A DNA stretch of 64,000 bases from Pseudolabrys sp. (GCA_026125895.1 JAHCKG010000003.1:209101-273100); one strand, 5' to 3'; positions 33,439 through 43,472 are shown, numbered from the stretch's first letter. Program-made: numbers and translations. The notes: generated by a model from the letters alone, not told the origin.

Positions 33439-35709
33439 TTATTTCCTGCAAATCGCGCGAAGGCGCTGCGGCGTCACCGGAAGGGTGAGGATCGCGCCCG
33501 GCCGTTGCAAGGCGTCATCTATAGCAGAGGCGATTGCCGCGCCAACAGGGTTGGTGCCGCCTTCGCCGGCACCCTTGAGGCCGAGCGGATTGAGCGGGCT
33601 GGGCGCGTCCTCGGTGATCAGGATCGAGGAGGGCGGCACTTCGCGCGCCGTCGGCATGAGATAATCGGCGAAGGTGACGGATAGCGGCTCGCCGCTCTCG
33701 TCGTAGACAAACTCCTCGTACAGCGCGCCGCCGATGCCCTGGGCCAGGCCGCCGGCAATCTGGCCCTCGACCAGCGTTGGATTGACGGCGCGGCCGACGT
33801 CGTAGGCCATCACGTATTTTTCGATTGAAACGCCGCCGGTCTCGGCATCGACGCGCACCACGGCGACATGGACACCGTAGGGATAGACCATGTGCTTCGA
33901 CTCGAAGGAATCCTCGGCGATCAATTCGCCGGGCTTGGCCTTCGCCAGATCGGCGAGCTTCATCGACGGCCCAGCGCCATCGGTGCGGACGATTTCGCCA
34001 TCGACGATGTCGAGCTGTTGCGCGTCCGCCTGCATCAATTCGGCGGCGAGCATCAGGGCCTTGGTCCGCAGCCTGTCCGCGGCGCGGCGCGTCGCTTCGC
34101 CGGTCATCACCGTGACGCGCGAGGCGAAGGCGCCGAGGCCGCGGCCGATGCGGTCGGTCTGGCCGTGCACGACATTGACCGTCGCGTAATCGACGCCGAG
34201 CGTCTCGGCGCAGATCTGCGCCATCGCCGTCTCGATGCCCTGGCCGACCGAGGCGGACCCGGTAACGAGTTCGATGCCACCATCGCCCTTCACTTCGAGG
34301 CGCACATCGTCGAACGGGCCGAGGCCACTCTTCTCGACGAACATGGCGACGCCGGCGCCGACCTTCTCGCCATTGGCGCGGCGCTTGGCGATCTCCTTCT
34401 GCAGCTTCGGCCAGCCGGCGCGCTCCAGCGCCTTGTCGAGCAGCAGCGCGTAATCGCCGGAGTCGTAGACGATGTGCGTGCCGAGCGTGTCGAGGTTGAG
34501 CGCATAGGGCATGGCGCTTTTGGGTAGCAGGTTGCGCTTGCGGATCTCGACCTTGTCGACGCCGACATTGGCGGCGATGGCGTCGATGAGGCGCTCGCGC
34601 ACGAAGGTCGACTCGTAGCGGCCCGGTGCGCGATAGGTGCCGCAGGGCGTCTTGTTGGTCAGCCGGATGTGCCCGGTGGCGCGATAGGCCGGCACGCGGT
34701 ACGGCCCCGGCAGCATCGCCGCGGCGAGGTCCGGGACCGTCGCGGCATGCGTGCGCATATAGGCGCCGTTGTCGTGGAAGAATTCGTCGTCGATGGCGAG
34801 GATGCGGCCCTGGCGATCGATGGCGGCGCGGATGCGGTGCGTCTGCTGGCGCGAGTGATTGGCGGCGATCAGGTGCTCGCGGCGATCCTCGATCCACTTG
34901 ATCGGCTTTTTGAAGTGCAAAGCCGCGGCGCAGACGATGACGTCCTCGGGATAGATTTCGCCGCGAATGCCGAAACCGCCGCCGACATGGCCCTCGAAGA
35001 GCTGGAAGTCGTCACGCGTGCGGCCGAGCATGCGGCCGATGGTGTCGCGATTCCAGTGCGGCACCTTGGCGGCGCCGTGCATCTCCAGCCGGCCGAGCGC
35101 CTCGTTGTAGAAGCCGATGGCGCCGCGCGTCTCCAGCGGCACGCCGGAATGGCGGCCGACCGAGAGTTCGAGCGTGACGATGGAGTCGGCTTGTTTGAAC
35201 GCCGCCTCGACGTCGGCGTAGTTTTTGACGATGACGCCCGGCTCGGTCTTCTTGCTTTCGTCGAACGGCCCCGGTTCGTCGGTCGCCTTCATCACCGGCG
35301 GCAGCGGCTCGATGTCGAGTTCGACCGCCTCGGCGGCGTCCTCGGCGATATAGGCGTCATCGGCGAACACCACGGCGACCGGCTCGCCGACATAGCGCAC
35401 ATAATCGCTCGCCAGCACGCGCTGCTGATAGGGCTCGAGTTCGACGAGACCGGTGAGGCGGAACGGGATCGGCGAAATATGCGCGACGTCGGCGAAGGTC
35501 CACACCGCTTGCACGCCGCTCATCGCCAGCGCGGCGGAGGCGTCGATGCCCTTGAGCCGGCCATGCGCGACCGGTGAACGCACCACGCGCATCGCCCACT
35601 GGCCGGGGAAATTGACGTCGGCGGCAAAGCGGCCTTGGCCGGTGAGCAGCGGCCGGTCTTCGAGGCGCGGCACCGAGCGGCCGATGAATTTCGCTTTAGT
35701 GCTGTGCAT
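33439..35709 (-). CDS. Molybdenum hydroxylase large subunit (xanthine dehydrogenase family), copy 1
   Basis: A 756-residue molybdopterin-binding subunit. It opens with [20 protein letters not shown], the family start. The Mo-site motifs [29 protein letters not shown] and [16 protein letters not shown] are present, and the catalytic Glu lies in [14 protein letters not shown] near the end. The active-site loop TYRAPGR differs from the AYRCSFR of form I CO dehydrogenase. It hydroxylates an unknown N-heterocyclic or aldehyde-like substrate. It stands downstream of the 2Fe-2S subunit in the operon, after a class C repeat, and shares the operon with a second large subunit. Confidence 0.9.
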   Translation of the reverse strand: MHSTKAKFIGRSVPRLEDRPLLTGQGRFAADVNFPGQWAMRVVRSPVAHGRLKGIDASAALAMSGVQAVWTFADVAHISPIPFRLTGLVELEPYQQRVLASDYVRYVGEPVAVVFADDAYIAEDAAEAVELDIEPLPPVMKATDEPGPFDESKKTEPGVIVKNYADVEAAFKQADSIVTLELSVGRHSGVPLETRGAIGFYNEALGRLEMHGAAKVPHWNRDTIGRMLGRTRDDFQLFEGHVGGGFGIRGEIYPEDVIVCAAALHFKKPIKWIEDRREHLIAANHSRQQTHRIRAAIDRQGRILAIDDEFFHDNGAYMRTHAATVPDLAAAMLPGPYRVPAYRATGHIRLTNKTPCGTYRAPGRYESTFVRERLIDAIAANVGVDKVEIRKRNLLPKSAMPYALNLDTLGTHIVYDSGDYALLLDKALERAGWPKLQKEIAKRRANGEKVGAGVAMFVEKSGLGPFDDVRLEVKGDGGIELVTGSASVGQGIETAMAQICAETLGVDYATVNVVHGQTDRIGRGLGAFASRVTVMTGEATRRAADRLRTKALMLAAELMQADAQQLDIVDGEIVRTDGAGPSMKLADLAKAKPGELIAEDSFESKHMVYPYGVHVAVVRVDAETGGVSIEKYVMAYDVGRAVNPTLVEGQIAGGLAQGIGGALYEEFVYDESGEPLSVTFADYLMPTAREVPPSSILITEDAPSPLNPLGLKGAGEGGTNPVGAAIASAIDDALQRPGAILTLPVTPQRLRAICRK

Positions 35710-35730
35710 CGCCGTGCCCCGCAGCAGACA

Positions 35731-35857
35731 CCCTCCCCCCTTGAGGGGGAGGGTTGGGGAGGGGGGTATTCTTGGAACTTGTGCCGAAAGACACCCCCCT
35801 CCCGCTCGCCTTCGCTATCGCTGCGGCGAGCGACCTCCCCCTCAAGGGGGGAGGTGA
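35731..35857. repeat. Palindromic repeat, class C, inside the Mo-hydroxylase operon
   Basis: CCCTCCCCCCTTGAGGGGGA at the left and CCTCCCCCTCAAGGGGGGAG at the right, with a GGCGAGCG-type pair between. It fills the gap between the 2Fe-2S subunit and large subunit copy 1. Confidence 0.82.
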
Positions 35858-35883
35858 AGAAGAAAGCGAGTGGCGCACGCTCC

Positions 35884-36360
<477 letters not shown>

Positions 36361-36370
36361 GGCATCATCC

Positions 36371-36466
36371 TCCGCTCACCCCCGCGAAAGCGGGGGTCCA
36401 GAAGCGGAAATTGCAAGCGCTTCATATTGGGCCTCCTGGATTCCCGCTTTCGCGGGAATGAGCGGA
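36371..36466. repeat. Palindromic repeat, class A, overlapping a gene end
   Basis: TCCGCTCACCCCCGCGAAAG at the left and TTCCCGCTTTCGCGGGAATG then AGCGGA at the right. The right part (36422-36466) is the coding end of large subunit copy 2. The left edge yields TGAGCGGA on the minus strand, which merges into the Shine-Dalgarno sequence of the small subunit. Confidence 0.88.
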
Positions 36467-38809
36467 GTTTGTGGCGTTTCGTAAAAGCGCTCTGATGCGC
36501 TGCGGGGTGGCCGGAATGGTGTCGATCTCGACATCGAACGGCGTCAGCGCGTCGTTGATGGCGTTCACGATGGCGGCAGGCGGCCCGATGGTGCCGCCTT
36601 CACCGAGGCCCTTGGCCCTGGTGACCGACTGCGTCGATGGCGTTTCCATGTGATGCAGTTCGATCGGCGGCACTTCATGCGCGGTCGGCGGCATGTAGTC
36701 GGCGAGGTTGGCGGTGAGGATCGCGCCGCTCTCGTCGTAGATGATCTCTTCCAGCAGCGCATTGCCGATGCCCTGCACGACGCCGCCATGCACCTGGCCG
36801 TCGGCGATCATCGGATTGATGATGCGGCCGGCATCTTCCGCCACCAGATAGCGCTCGACCTTGACGTGACCGGTTTCCGCATCGAGCCGCACGATGGCGA
36901 CGTGGCAGGCGTTGGAGAAGGTGCCCGGCGGATCGTAGGTGCCGCTCTCGGTGAGGCCCGGCTCGATATCGCCCTTGAAACGATGCGTCTGCGTATAGGC
37001 TTCGCGCGCCATAGCCGCGATCGTCACCTCGCGGTCGGTGCCGGCGACCTTCGCCTTGCCGTCTTCGAGCACAATATCGGTTTCGGCCGCTTCCAGCATG
37101 TGGCCGGCGATCTTGAGAAGCTTGGCCTTGATCTTCCGCGACGCGATCAAGGTGGCGCCGCCGGAGATCACCAGCGACCGGCTGGCGAAGGTGCCCCAGC
37201 CATAGGGCGCCGTGTCGGTGTCGCCGTGCACGACCTTGATCATGTCCGGCGTCACGCCGATTTCTTCGGCGATGATCTGCGCCAAGGTCGTGCGCAGGCC
37301 CTGACCGTGCGGCGAGGAGCCGATGCGCGCCTCGACGAAGCCGGACGGATCGACGGTGACATGCACCGTCTCCCAGCCCGGCGTGATCGCCATGCCGCGC
37401 GCGGCAAAGGCGGGCGAGCCGTAACCGGTGCGCTCGGAGAAGGTGGCAAAGCCGATGCCGAGATACTCGCCGCGCTCGCGCGCTGCCCGCTGGCGCGCGC
37501 GGAACGCCGGCACGTCGATGGCCTCGACCGCCATCTCCATGGTCTCGCGATAGCTCGCCTCGTCGTATTCGAGGCCGGTCGCCGACTTGTAGGGAAAGGT
37601 TGCGATCAGGTTCTTGCGGCGGATATCGACCGGATCGATGGCGAAGGCCTTGGCTGCCTTGTCCATCAGTCGTTCCAGCGTGAAGGTGATGACCGGTCGC
37701 GACACGCCGCGATAGGCCGCCATGGTGCAGGTATTGGTCAGCGCGCCGCGCGCCAGGCACTGATACTGCTGCACGTCGTAGGGGCCCGGCATTTCCGCCA
37801 TCGCCATCAGCGGCTCGACGCCGGAGGTGGTGGGAAAGCAGGAATAGGCGCCGACATTGGACAAGACGTCGGCGCGCAGCGCCAGCAGCTTCGCATCCTT
37901 GTCGAAGGCGCCCTCCAGCGTGATGTACTGGTCGCGGGAGTGGAACGAGGCGATGAGGTTCTCGCGGCGATCCTCGGTCCAGCCGACCGAGGATTTCAGA
38001 TGCCGCGCCAGCCAGGTCACCAGCACATATTCGGTGCAGAGCGACATCTTCTGGCCGAAGCCGCCGCCGACATCGGGCGCGATGACGCGAAGATCGCTCT
38101 CCGGCATGCCGATGCAGTCGGCGATCGCCGTGCGCATCAGGTGCGGCATCTGCGTCGTGCAATGCAATGTGACGCGACCGGTGATCGGATCATAAGTCGC
38201 ATGCGCGGCGCGCGCTTCCATCGGCGTCGCATTCTGCCGGTTGGAGCGCGCGTCGATCTTGACGATCTTCGTCGCGCTCGCCCACACCTCGTCGAAACCC
38301 GGCGTCTTTACTTCGCCCTTGAGGATGACGTTGGCGGGCGCTTCGGCATGGATCTGCCGCGCGCCGGCGGCGATCGCAGCGCGGCTGTCCACCAGCGGCT
38401 CGGCGTCGTCGATGTCGATCTCGACGAGATCGGCGATATCCTCGGCTTCTTCCTCGCTTGCTGCCACCACGGCGGCGACGGCTTCGCCGACGAAGCGCAC
38501 TTCGCCGTCGGCGAGAATAGGCTGGCCGACCGGCCGGTACTCGAACTTGTGCAGCATCGGCGTGATCTTCTTCACGCCCGCAAGGTCAGCGGCGGTGATC
38601 ACTGTCGCGCCGTCTGGCGCGGAGATGCCCTTGATCTTGCCCGCGGCATTCGGGCTGCGCACGAAGCGCACCCAGTGCGCGGCCGGCAGGTCGCCGGTGA
38701 AGCGTCCGCGGCCCTGCACCAGCGCCGGGTCTTCGAGGCGGCGGATCGAGCGGCCGATCCACTTCATGCCGGCGCCACCGGAGCCTTTGGTGTGCGAATG
38801 ATCAGCCAT
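36422..38809 (-). CDS. Molybdenum hydroxylase large subunit (xanthine dehydrogenase family), copy 2
   Basis: A 795-residue molybdopterin-binding subunit, paralogous to the 33439 protein but clearly diverged. Motifs: KWIGRSIRRLEDPALVQGRG at the start, PDVGGGFGQKMSLCTEY, AAYRGVSRPVITFTLER, GSSPHGQGLRTTLAQI, and the catalytic Glu in KGLGEGGTIGPPAA. The loop AYRGVSR is close to the AYRGAGR of form II CO dehydrogenase-like proteins, which do not necessarily oxidise CO. The last 14 or so residues (from SAHSRESGNP) come from a class A repeat. A His-rich N-terminal leader MADHSHTKG is unusual. Confidence 0.9.
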   Translation of the reverse strand: MADHSHTKGSGGAGMKWIGRSIRRLEDPALVQGRGRFTGDLPAAHWVRFVRSPNAAGKIKGISAPDGATVITAADLAGVKKITPMLHKFEYRPVGQPILADGEVRFVGEAVAAVVAASEEEAEDIADLVEIDIDDAEPLVDSRAAIAAGARQIHAEAPANVILKGEVKTPGFDEVWASATKIVKIDARSNRQNATPMEARAAHATYDPITGRVTLHCTTQMPHLMRTAIADCIGMPESDLRVIAPDVGGGFGQKMSLCTEYVLVTWLARHLKSSVGWTEDRRENLIASFHSRDQYITLEGAFDKDAKLLALRADVLSNVGAYSCFPTTSGVEPLMAMAEMPGPYDVQQYQCLARGALTNTCTMAAYRGVSRPVITFTLERLMDKAAKAFAIDPVDIRRKNLIATFPYKSATGLEYDEASYRETMEMAVEAIDVPAFRARQRAARERGEYLGIGFATFSERTGYGSPAFAARGMAITPGWETVHVTVDPSGFVEARIGSSPHGQGLRTTLAQIIAEEIGVTPDMIKVVHGDTDTAPYGWGTFASRSLVISGGATLIASRKIKAKLLKIAGHMLEAAETDIVLEDGKAKVAGTDREVTIAAMAREAYTQTHRFKGDIEPGLTESGTYDPPGTFSNACHVAIVRLDAETGHVKVERYLVAEDAGRIINPMIADGQVHGGVVQGIGNALLEEIIYDESGAILTANLADYMPPTAHEVPPIELHHMETPSTQSVTRAKGLGEGGTIGPPAAIVNAINDALTPFDVEIDTIPATPQRIRALLRNATNSAHSRESGNPGGPI

Positions 38810-38820
38810 GGCGCGCTCTT

Positions 38821-38925
38821 ACCCTCCCCCTTGTGGGGAGGGTCGATGCGCGAAGCGCATCGGGGTGGGGGTAGTCGATGCTGTCTAAAGTGGACCCCTG
38901 ACCCCTCCCCACAAGGGGGAGGGGA
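38821..38925. repeat. Palindromic repeat, class C, inside the Mo-hydroxylase operon
   Basis: ACCCTCCCCCTTGTGGGGAG at the left and CCCCTCCCCACAAGGGGGAG at the right, with GATGCGCGAAGCGCATC as a central hairpin. It lies between the FAD subunit and large subunit copy 2, starting 11 bases upstream of the latter. Confidence 0.83.
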
Positions 38926-38962
38926 AAAGAGAGCGGGCGGTGAGCGGAGGAGAGGTGTGCCG

Positions 38963-39820
38963 TCATGTCAGCGAATGCTCCAGCGCACGGCGCACGACGA
39001 CTTTCACCAGGTCGCGGCGATAGGCGGCATCGGTCTGGTGATCCTCCAGCGGCTCGATGACGCGAGCGGCGGCTTCGCCGGCGGCGCGGAAGGCGGCATC
39101 GCCCGGCGTCTTGCCGTTGAGTTCGGCTTCCGCTTCCGGAATGCGGCGCGGCGAGGCTTCGGCGCCGCCGAGCCCGACGCGCGCGTCGATCATCTTGCCG
39201 CCGTCGAGCCGGTAGGTGACGAGCGACGCCGACATGGCGAAATCGCCGGCGCGGCGCGAGAATTCATAGAAGCCGAATTTGGCATCGGCCGGCAGCAGCG
39301 GCAGCCGCACCTCGGCGAGCAGTTCGTCTTCCTTCAAGTGCGTGGACATGATGCCGTCGAAGAACTCGGCCGCCTTGATCTCGCGCGTGCCCTTGATGCT
39401 TTTCGCCACCATCACGGCATCGAGCGTCGCCGCGGTCAGGCACCATTCCGACGACGGATCGGCGTGCGCGAGACTGCCGCAGAACGTGCCGCGCATGCGG
39501 ATCGGATAATGCGCGATGTGCTTTGAGACGTAAGCGAGCAGGGCACCGAGCGGATTGGCGGTGACCGGCTTGTGAAACGCGGCGTGGCGGACGCGGGCGC
39601 CGATGGTCAGCGTCTTGCCGTCGTCGGTGAGCTTGTCGAGGCCTTCGACCTCGTTGATGTCGACGAGATGCGCGGGCTTGGCCAGCCGGAACGCCATGAT
39701 CGGCACCAGGCTCTGCCCGCCGGCGAGAATGCGGCCGTCATCGCCGGCGACCTCGGCCAAAATCTTCAGCGCCTCGTCGAGGCTGCGCGGGACATGGCGG
39801 ACGAAGGGCGCGGGCTTCAT
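38963..39820 (-). CDS. Molybdenum hydroxylase medium subunit, FAD-binding (CoxM type)
   Basis: A 285-residue FAD protein. The FAD loops are RILAGGQSLVPIMAFRL (about residues 30-46) and TFCGSLAHADPSSEW (about residues 111-125), the latter a variant of TIGGNLAHADPA; a C-terminal CO_deh_flav_C domain follows (DARVGLGGAEASPRR). It passes electrons from the 2Fe-2S subunit to the acceptor. First gene of the minus-strand operon FAD subunit, large 2, small, large 1, amidohydrolase. The 173-base gap upstream is AT-richer around 39898-39920 and probably holds the promoter; no motif is firm. Confidence 0.9.
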   Translation of the reverse strand: MKPAPFVRHVPRSLDEALKILAEVAGDDGRILAGGQSLVPIMAFRLAKPAHLVDINEVEGLDKLTDDGKTLTIGARVRHAAFHKPVTANPLGALLAYVSKHIAHYPIRMRGTFCGSLAHADPSSEWCLTAATLDAVMVAKSIKGTREIKAAEFFDGIMSTHLKEDELLAEVRLPLLPADAKFGFYEFSRRAGDFAMSASLVTYRLDGGKMIDARVGLGGAEASPRRIPEAEAELNGKTPGDAAFRAAGEAAARVIEPLEDHQTDAAYRRDLVKVVVRRALEHSLT

Positions 39821-39993
39821 GCCAGGTTTTCCTGCCGGTCTTCCTTCACGCGATGCGATCCGGAAAATCTACCGCTTTTCCGGCGATCGGGCGCTCCGAG
39901 ATTGTATGTATGCTAATGATCGGCCGGACGGAGTCAACGGCCCGCCAAGCGGGTCGCCAAGCCGATAGGCAGAGCCGGTCGCCCCCGCTGCCG

Positions 39994-40311
39994 TCAGGGC
40001 TTGGCCGGCTTCGCGCGCGTCCGCACGACCGTGTCCGGAACGCCGTCGCCGTTCATGTCTTGGGTGCTGATCGTCGCGCCGCGCTTGCGAGGCTTCGGCT
40101 TTATCTTGGGCTGCGGCGTGGCCACGGTGTCGGGCGTGCCGTCGCCGTCAATGTCCTGGCTGTCCACATTCACGCCGGACTGGCTGTTCTTCTTCACGGT
40201 CTTGCGCACGACGTGGTGCCGGGATTTCGGCCCCGGTTTGGCCTCGGCCACCGGCGCGGCGATCACGCCCATCGAAATCAGGCAGGCGAGAGCAAGAAGA
40301 CCCGTTTTCAT
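39994..40311 (-). CDS. Small exported protein with two EF-hand/dockerin-like Asp loops
   Basis: A 105-residue secreted protein. The signal peptide (MKTGLLALACLISMGVIAAP) ends near AEA-KP. The mature part is very basic (RHHVVRKTVKK, KIKPKPRKRG) and carries two near-identical loops, SQDIDGDGTPDTV and TQDMNGDGVPDTV. These D-x-D/N-x-D-G-x-x-D segments resemble calcium-binding loops of EF hands, dockerins and thrombospondin type 3 repeats. The function is unknown. It is the last gene of a minus-strand group with the hydratase and dehydrogenase genes, 22 bases after the hydratase stop. Start 40311 is set by the signal peptide. Confidence 0.7.
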   Translation of the reverse strand: MKTGLLALACLISMGVIAAPVAEAKPGPKSRHHVVRKTVKKNSQSGVNVDSQDIDGDGTPDTVATPQPKIKPKPRKRGATISTQDMNGDGVPDTVVRTRAKPAKP

Positions 40312-40333
40312 CGATGCGGATTCCCAAGTGACA

Positions 40334-41125
40334 TCATTTGCGGCCGCGGAATTGCGGCTTTCGTTTTTCCATGAAGGCGCGCACACCCTCGGCGTAATCC
40401 GGCAACATCACGGCTTCGCGCTGGAGGTCGCGTTCGAGGTCGAGTTGTTCGTCGAGCGAGTTGGTCGGCGACGCGTCGAGCGCGCGCTTGATCAGCGCCA
40501 GGCCTTGCGTCGGCGCGGCGGCGAATTGCGCGCACAACGCGGTCGCTTCCGGCATCAACTGATCGTCGGCGACGCAGCGCCAGATCATGCCCCATTCGGC
40601 CGCCTGCGCGGCCGGCACCGGCTGCGCGGTGAGCATCAGCGCGCGGGCGCGCGCCTCGCCGATCAGTCGTGGCAGGAGGTAGGTGCCCCCGGAATCCGGC
40701 ACGAGGCCGATGCGGGCGAAAGATTGCGTGAAGTTCGCCGACTGCGCGGCAATGACGATATCGCAGGCCAGCGCGATGTTGGCGCCGGCGCCGGCGGCGA
40801 CGCCATTGACGGCGCCGACGACGGGGAAGGGCAGCCGCCGCAGCCTGCGCACCAGCGGATTGTAATATTTCTCCAGCGACTCGCGCGGCACCGGCTTCTC
40901 GCCGGGCTTGAGCAGGCGGTCATTGAGGTCCTGTCCGGCGCAGAAGCCGCGCCCGGCGCCGGTGATCATGAGCGCGCGGCAATCTTCGTCGGCTTTGGCC
41001 GCGTCGAGCGCCGCGCGCAGTTCCTCGTGCATCGCATCGGTAAAGGCGTTGAGCCGCTCCGCCCGGTTGAGCGTGACGATGCGAAAGCCGGCTTCGCGCG
41101 TGACGAGGATCGTTGGTTCGGACAT
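40334..41125 (-). CDS. Enoyl-CoA hydratase/isomerase, PaaG-like
   Basis: A 263-residue crotonase-fold enzyme acting on a CoA thioester. Oxyanion-hole segments are GAGRGFCAGQDLND and NGVAAGAGANIALACD; RIGLVPDSGGTYLLPRLIG follows and is strikingly PaaG-like (ring-opening 2-(1,2-epoxy-1,2-dihydrophenyl)acetyl-CoA isomerase), with Asp in the catalytic position of PDSGG. No other phenylacetate genes (paaABCDE, paaZ) are in view, so a related CoA isomerase is possible. Start 41125 begins MSEPTILVTREA; 7 bases separate it from the upstream dehydrogenase stop, indicating an operon. Confidence 0.85.
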   Translation of the reverse strand: MSEPTILVTREAGFRIVTLNRAERLNAFTDAMHEELRAALDAAKADEDCRALMITGAGRGFCAGQDLNDRLLKPGEKPVPRESLEKYYNPLVRRLRRLPFPVVGAVNGVAAGAGANIALACDIVIAAQSANFTQSFARIGLVPDSGGTYLLPRLIGEARARALMLTAQPVPAAQAAEWGMIWRCVADDQLMPEATALCAQFAAAPTQGLALIKRALDASPTNSLDEQLDLERDLQREAVMLPDYAEGVRAFMEKRKPQFRGRK

Positions 41126-41132
41126 GGCGCTG

Positions 41133-41972
41133 TTATCGCTTGAGGAATTGGTCGAGTACAGCGGTTTCCCGGTTGTCGCCCGCCACATCCGCGGCGATGG
41201 TTTCATAGAGCCGCGCCGACGCCGACAGCATCGCGCTTTCCGGGCGGTCGGCGCCGACGAAGGCGGCGATCTCGTCGAGTTCCGCCACCCAGCGATAGGC
41301 CTTTCCGTACATCGACGGCACCATGCGTTCGAAAAAGCTCAGCAGCCCGGCCTGGCTCTCGGCGAGTTCGGCGTGCAACGCTTCGGCGGAACCGCCCCGC
41401 GCGGCGGCGAGCATCATGGTGGCGCCCAGTGCCGTGAGCCCCTTGGTGATGCCGGCATAGGACATCTTCAGCGACGAGGCGGCTGTGAGCGGCCCGTCGA
41501 GCGGGCGGACGATCAGGCCGAAATCGTTCAGCGTGGCGAGATCCCGGGCCTGCGGGCCGGAGGCATAGAATTTCGTACTCGTCGTGCCGGGCCGCGGCGG
41601 CGGGCCGATGATGCCGGCATCGACGAAGCCCCAGCCGGTCGGCGCGATGACGTCGGCCACGATCTGCGCGGTCGGCGGCGATACGGCGTTGCAATCGACA
41701 AAGATGGTCTTGCGCCCGGCCGCGGCGAGCGTCGGCGCCAGCCGCCGGGCCAGCGCCACGGCTTCGCCCGGCGGCAGGATCGACAGCACGAAATCGGCCT
41801 CGGCCAAGGTCCGGTCGTCGGCGTCGTGCATCCCCGCCGCGGCCGCCCGTTTGACGCTGGCCGCGCTGCGGCCGGCGAGCGACGTCAGCACGGTGACGCC
41901 CCTTGCGGTCAGGCACTGCGCGACACCCGCGCCCATGGCGCCTGCGGCAATGATGGCAACGGTCGGTGGCAT
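41133..41972 (-). CDS. NAD(P)-dependent dehydrogenase of the 3-hydroxyacid type with DUF1932 domain
   Basis: A 279-residue protein. The N-terminal Rossmann domain (residues 1-160) starts TVAIIAAGAMGAGVAQCLTA, matching GxGxMG except that the first Gly is Ala. PPGEAVALARRL and FVDCNAVSPPTAQ are beta-hydroxyacid dehydrogenase signatures. The C-terminal half matches DUF1932, with SSLKMSYAGITKGLTALG containing the catalytic-type Lys. It likely oxidises or reduces a hydroxyacid. First gene of a minus-strand set with the hydratase and the small exported protein, divergent from the third ABC cassette. Confidence 0.83.
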   Translation of the reverse strand: MPPTVAIIAAGAMGAGVAQCLTARGVTVLTSLAGRSAASVKRAAAAGMHDADDRTLAEADFVLSILPPGEAVALARRLAPTLAAAGRKTIFVDCNAVSPPTAQIVADVIAPTGWGFVDAGIIGPPPRPGTTSTKFYASGPQARDLATLNDFGLIVRPLDGPLTAASSLKMSYAGITKGLTALGATMMLAAARGGSAEALHAELAESQAGLLSFFERMVPSMYGKAYRWVAELDEIAAFVGADRPESAMLSASARLYETIAADVAGDNRETAVLDQFLKR

Positions 41973-42119
41973 CGGCGGTCCTTTTCATCGTGCGGTGCGG
42001 CGCGCTCGCACCGCGGCCGGAAATATAGTTCAATCCAGTCTGCGGCCAAACGGCGGTAACATCAGGTATCCGTAGACGGTCCGGAGCAAACTCAGCTAGG
42101 TTATCCGTCGAAAGCAAAA

Positions 42120-42135
42120 TGGTCCGAAGTGACCA
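42120..42135. promoter_or_regulatory. Short palindrome before the third binding-protein gene
   Basis: TGGTC-CGAAGT-GACCA (5-6-5) lies just upstream of the strong ribosome binding site GGGGAGGAATT of the gene at 42152. Position suggests an operator or leader hairpin; support is symmetry only. Confidence 0.35.
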
Positions 42136-42151
42136 AAGGGGAGGAATTAAA

Positions 42152-43327
42152 ATGCGTAACGCGCTCCTGGCGGCCGGTGCCGTCGTCCTGCTCGCGGCCC
42201 AGCCCGCGCTGGCTCAGCAAAAATCCATCAAGATCGGCTTCGTCTCGACCTTCAGCGGTCCGACGGCGGTGATCGGCAACGACATGCGCAATTCCTTCGA
42301 ACTGGCGCTCGACCATATGGGCCGCAAGATGGGCGGCATTCCGGTTGAGGTGATCTACGAAGACGACGCGCAGAAGCCGGATGTCGGCAAGCAGAAGACC
42401 GAGAAGCTGATCGAAAGCGACAAGGTCGATTTCGTCACCGGTTACATCTGGTCGAACGTGCTGCTGGCCTCGCTCAAGCCGGTCATCGATTCCAAGACGT
42501 TCCTCATCAGCGCCAATGCCGGCCCGTCGCAGATCGCCGGCGAACTGTGCTCGCCGTTCTTCTTCTCGACCTCGTGGCAGAACGACCAGACGCCGCAGGC
42601 CATGGGCCTCTACATGAACCAGAAGGGCGTGAAGAGCGTCTTCCTGATCGGGCCGAACTACGCCGCCGGCAAGGACATGCTCGCGGGCGTCGCCTCGACC
42701 TTCAAGGGCAAGGTCGTCGGCCAGGAACTGACGACGTGGCCGTCGCAGCTCGACTTCTCCGCCGAACTCGCCAAGGCCAAGGCCTCGGGCGCCGAGTCGA
42801 TCTTCGTGTTCTATCCGGGTGCCGCCGGCGTGCAGTTCCTCAACCAGTACGCCGCCTCGGGCCTCAAGGGCTCGGTGCCGCTCTACACCGCCTTCACCAT
42901 CGACGAACTGTCGCTGCCGCTGCAGAAGGACAACGCGATCGGCGTGCCCGGCGCGCAGGAGTGGGTCAACGATCTGCCGAACGAGCAGAACAAGAAGTTC
43001 GTCGCCGACTATCGCAAGAAGTACACCGGCCTGCGTCCGACCTATTACGGCGCCCAGGCCTATGACGCGGCGCAGCTCATCAACTCGGCGGTCATCGCCA
43101 CCAAGGGCAACCTGTCGGACAAGGCGGCGGTGCAGAAGGCCATGGAAAAGGCCGACTTCAAGTCGCTGCGCGGCGGCTTCAAGTTCGGCAACAACCACTT
43201 CCCGATCCAGAATTTCTACCTGCAGGACGTGGTCAAGGATGCCGACGGCCAGCTCTCGCTCAAGACGGTCGCGACTATCGTCAAGGACGACCAGGACCGC
43301 TTCCACGACAAGTGCCCGATGAAGTGA
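42152..43327 (+). CDS. ABC transporter substrate-binding protein (periplasmic, HAAT type)
   Basis: A 391-residue type I periplasmic binding protein. Signal peptide MRNALLAAGAVVLLAAQPA ends ALA-QQ; the mature start SIKIGFVSTFSGPTAVIGND is typical. One Cys pair is possible (ELCSPFF and the terminal DKCPMK). The sequence resembles the aromatic/benzoate-type branch of HAAT proteins by eye (TGYIWSNVLLASLKP, NAGPSQIAGELC), a modest inference. The ribosome binding site GGGGAGG is strong. It heads the cassette binding protein-livH-livM-livG-livF. Confidence 0.88.
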   Translation: MRNALLAAGAVVLLAAQPALAQQKSIKIGFVSTFSGPTAVIGNDMRNSFELALDHMGRKMGGIPVEVIYEDDAQKPDVGKQKTEKLIESDKVDFVTGYIWSNVLLASLKPVIDSKTFLISANAGPSQIAGELCSPFFFSTSWQNDQTPQAMGLYMNQKGVKSVFLIGPNYAAGKDMLAGVASTFKGKVVGQELTTWPSQLDFSAELAKAKASGAESIFVFYPGAAGVQFLNQYAASGLKGSVPLYTAFTIDELSLPLQKDNAIGVPGAQEWVNDLPNEQNKKFVADYRKKYTGLRPTYYGAQAYDAAQLINSAVIATKGNLSDKAAVQKAMEKADFKSLRGGFKFGNNHFPIQNFYLQDVVKDADGQLSLKTVATIVKDDQDRFHDKCPMK

Positions 43328-43336
43328 TGCAAATGA

Positions 43337-43424
43337 CGTCATGCCCGCGCTCGTCGCGGGCATCCACGTCTTTCTTTAATTGCTGAAGAAGGCGTGGATG
43401 GCCGGGACAAGCCCGGCCATGACG
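43337..43424. repeat. Palindromic repeat, class D, followed by a T-run
   Basis: CGTCATGCCCGCGCTCGTCG at the left and GGACAAGCCCGGCCATGACG at the right, inner pair GCATCCACG/CGTGGATG. The right end is followed by TTTTTT, so here the repeat could work as an attenuating terminator between the abundant binding protein and its permeases. Confidence 0.82.
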
Positions 43425-43472
43425 TTTTTTATTGTCGGTGGACTTGCACGCGAATTGCATGAATAGAGCCCC

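Noticed and set aside
36422-38809. Carbon monoxide dehydrogenase
   Set aside because: The active-site loop lacks the Cys of form I CO dehydrogenase (AYRCSFR); AYRGVSR is form II-like, whose substrates are often not CO.
36650-39526. Plus-strand open frame of 958 codons across the Mo-hydroxylase genes
   Set aside because: It is the antisense shadow of clear molybdopterin and FAD subunits. The translation is Arg/Asp/Gly/His-rich with no recognisable domain.
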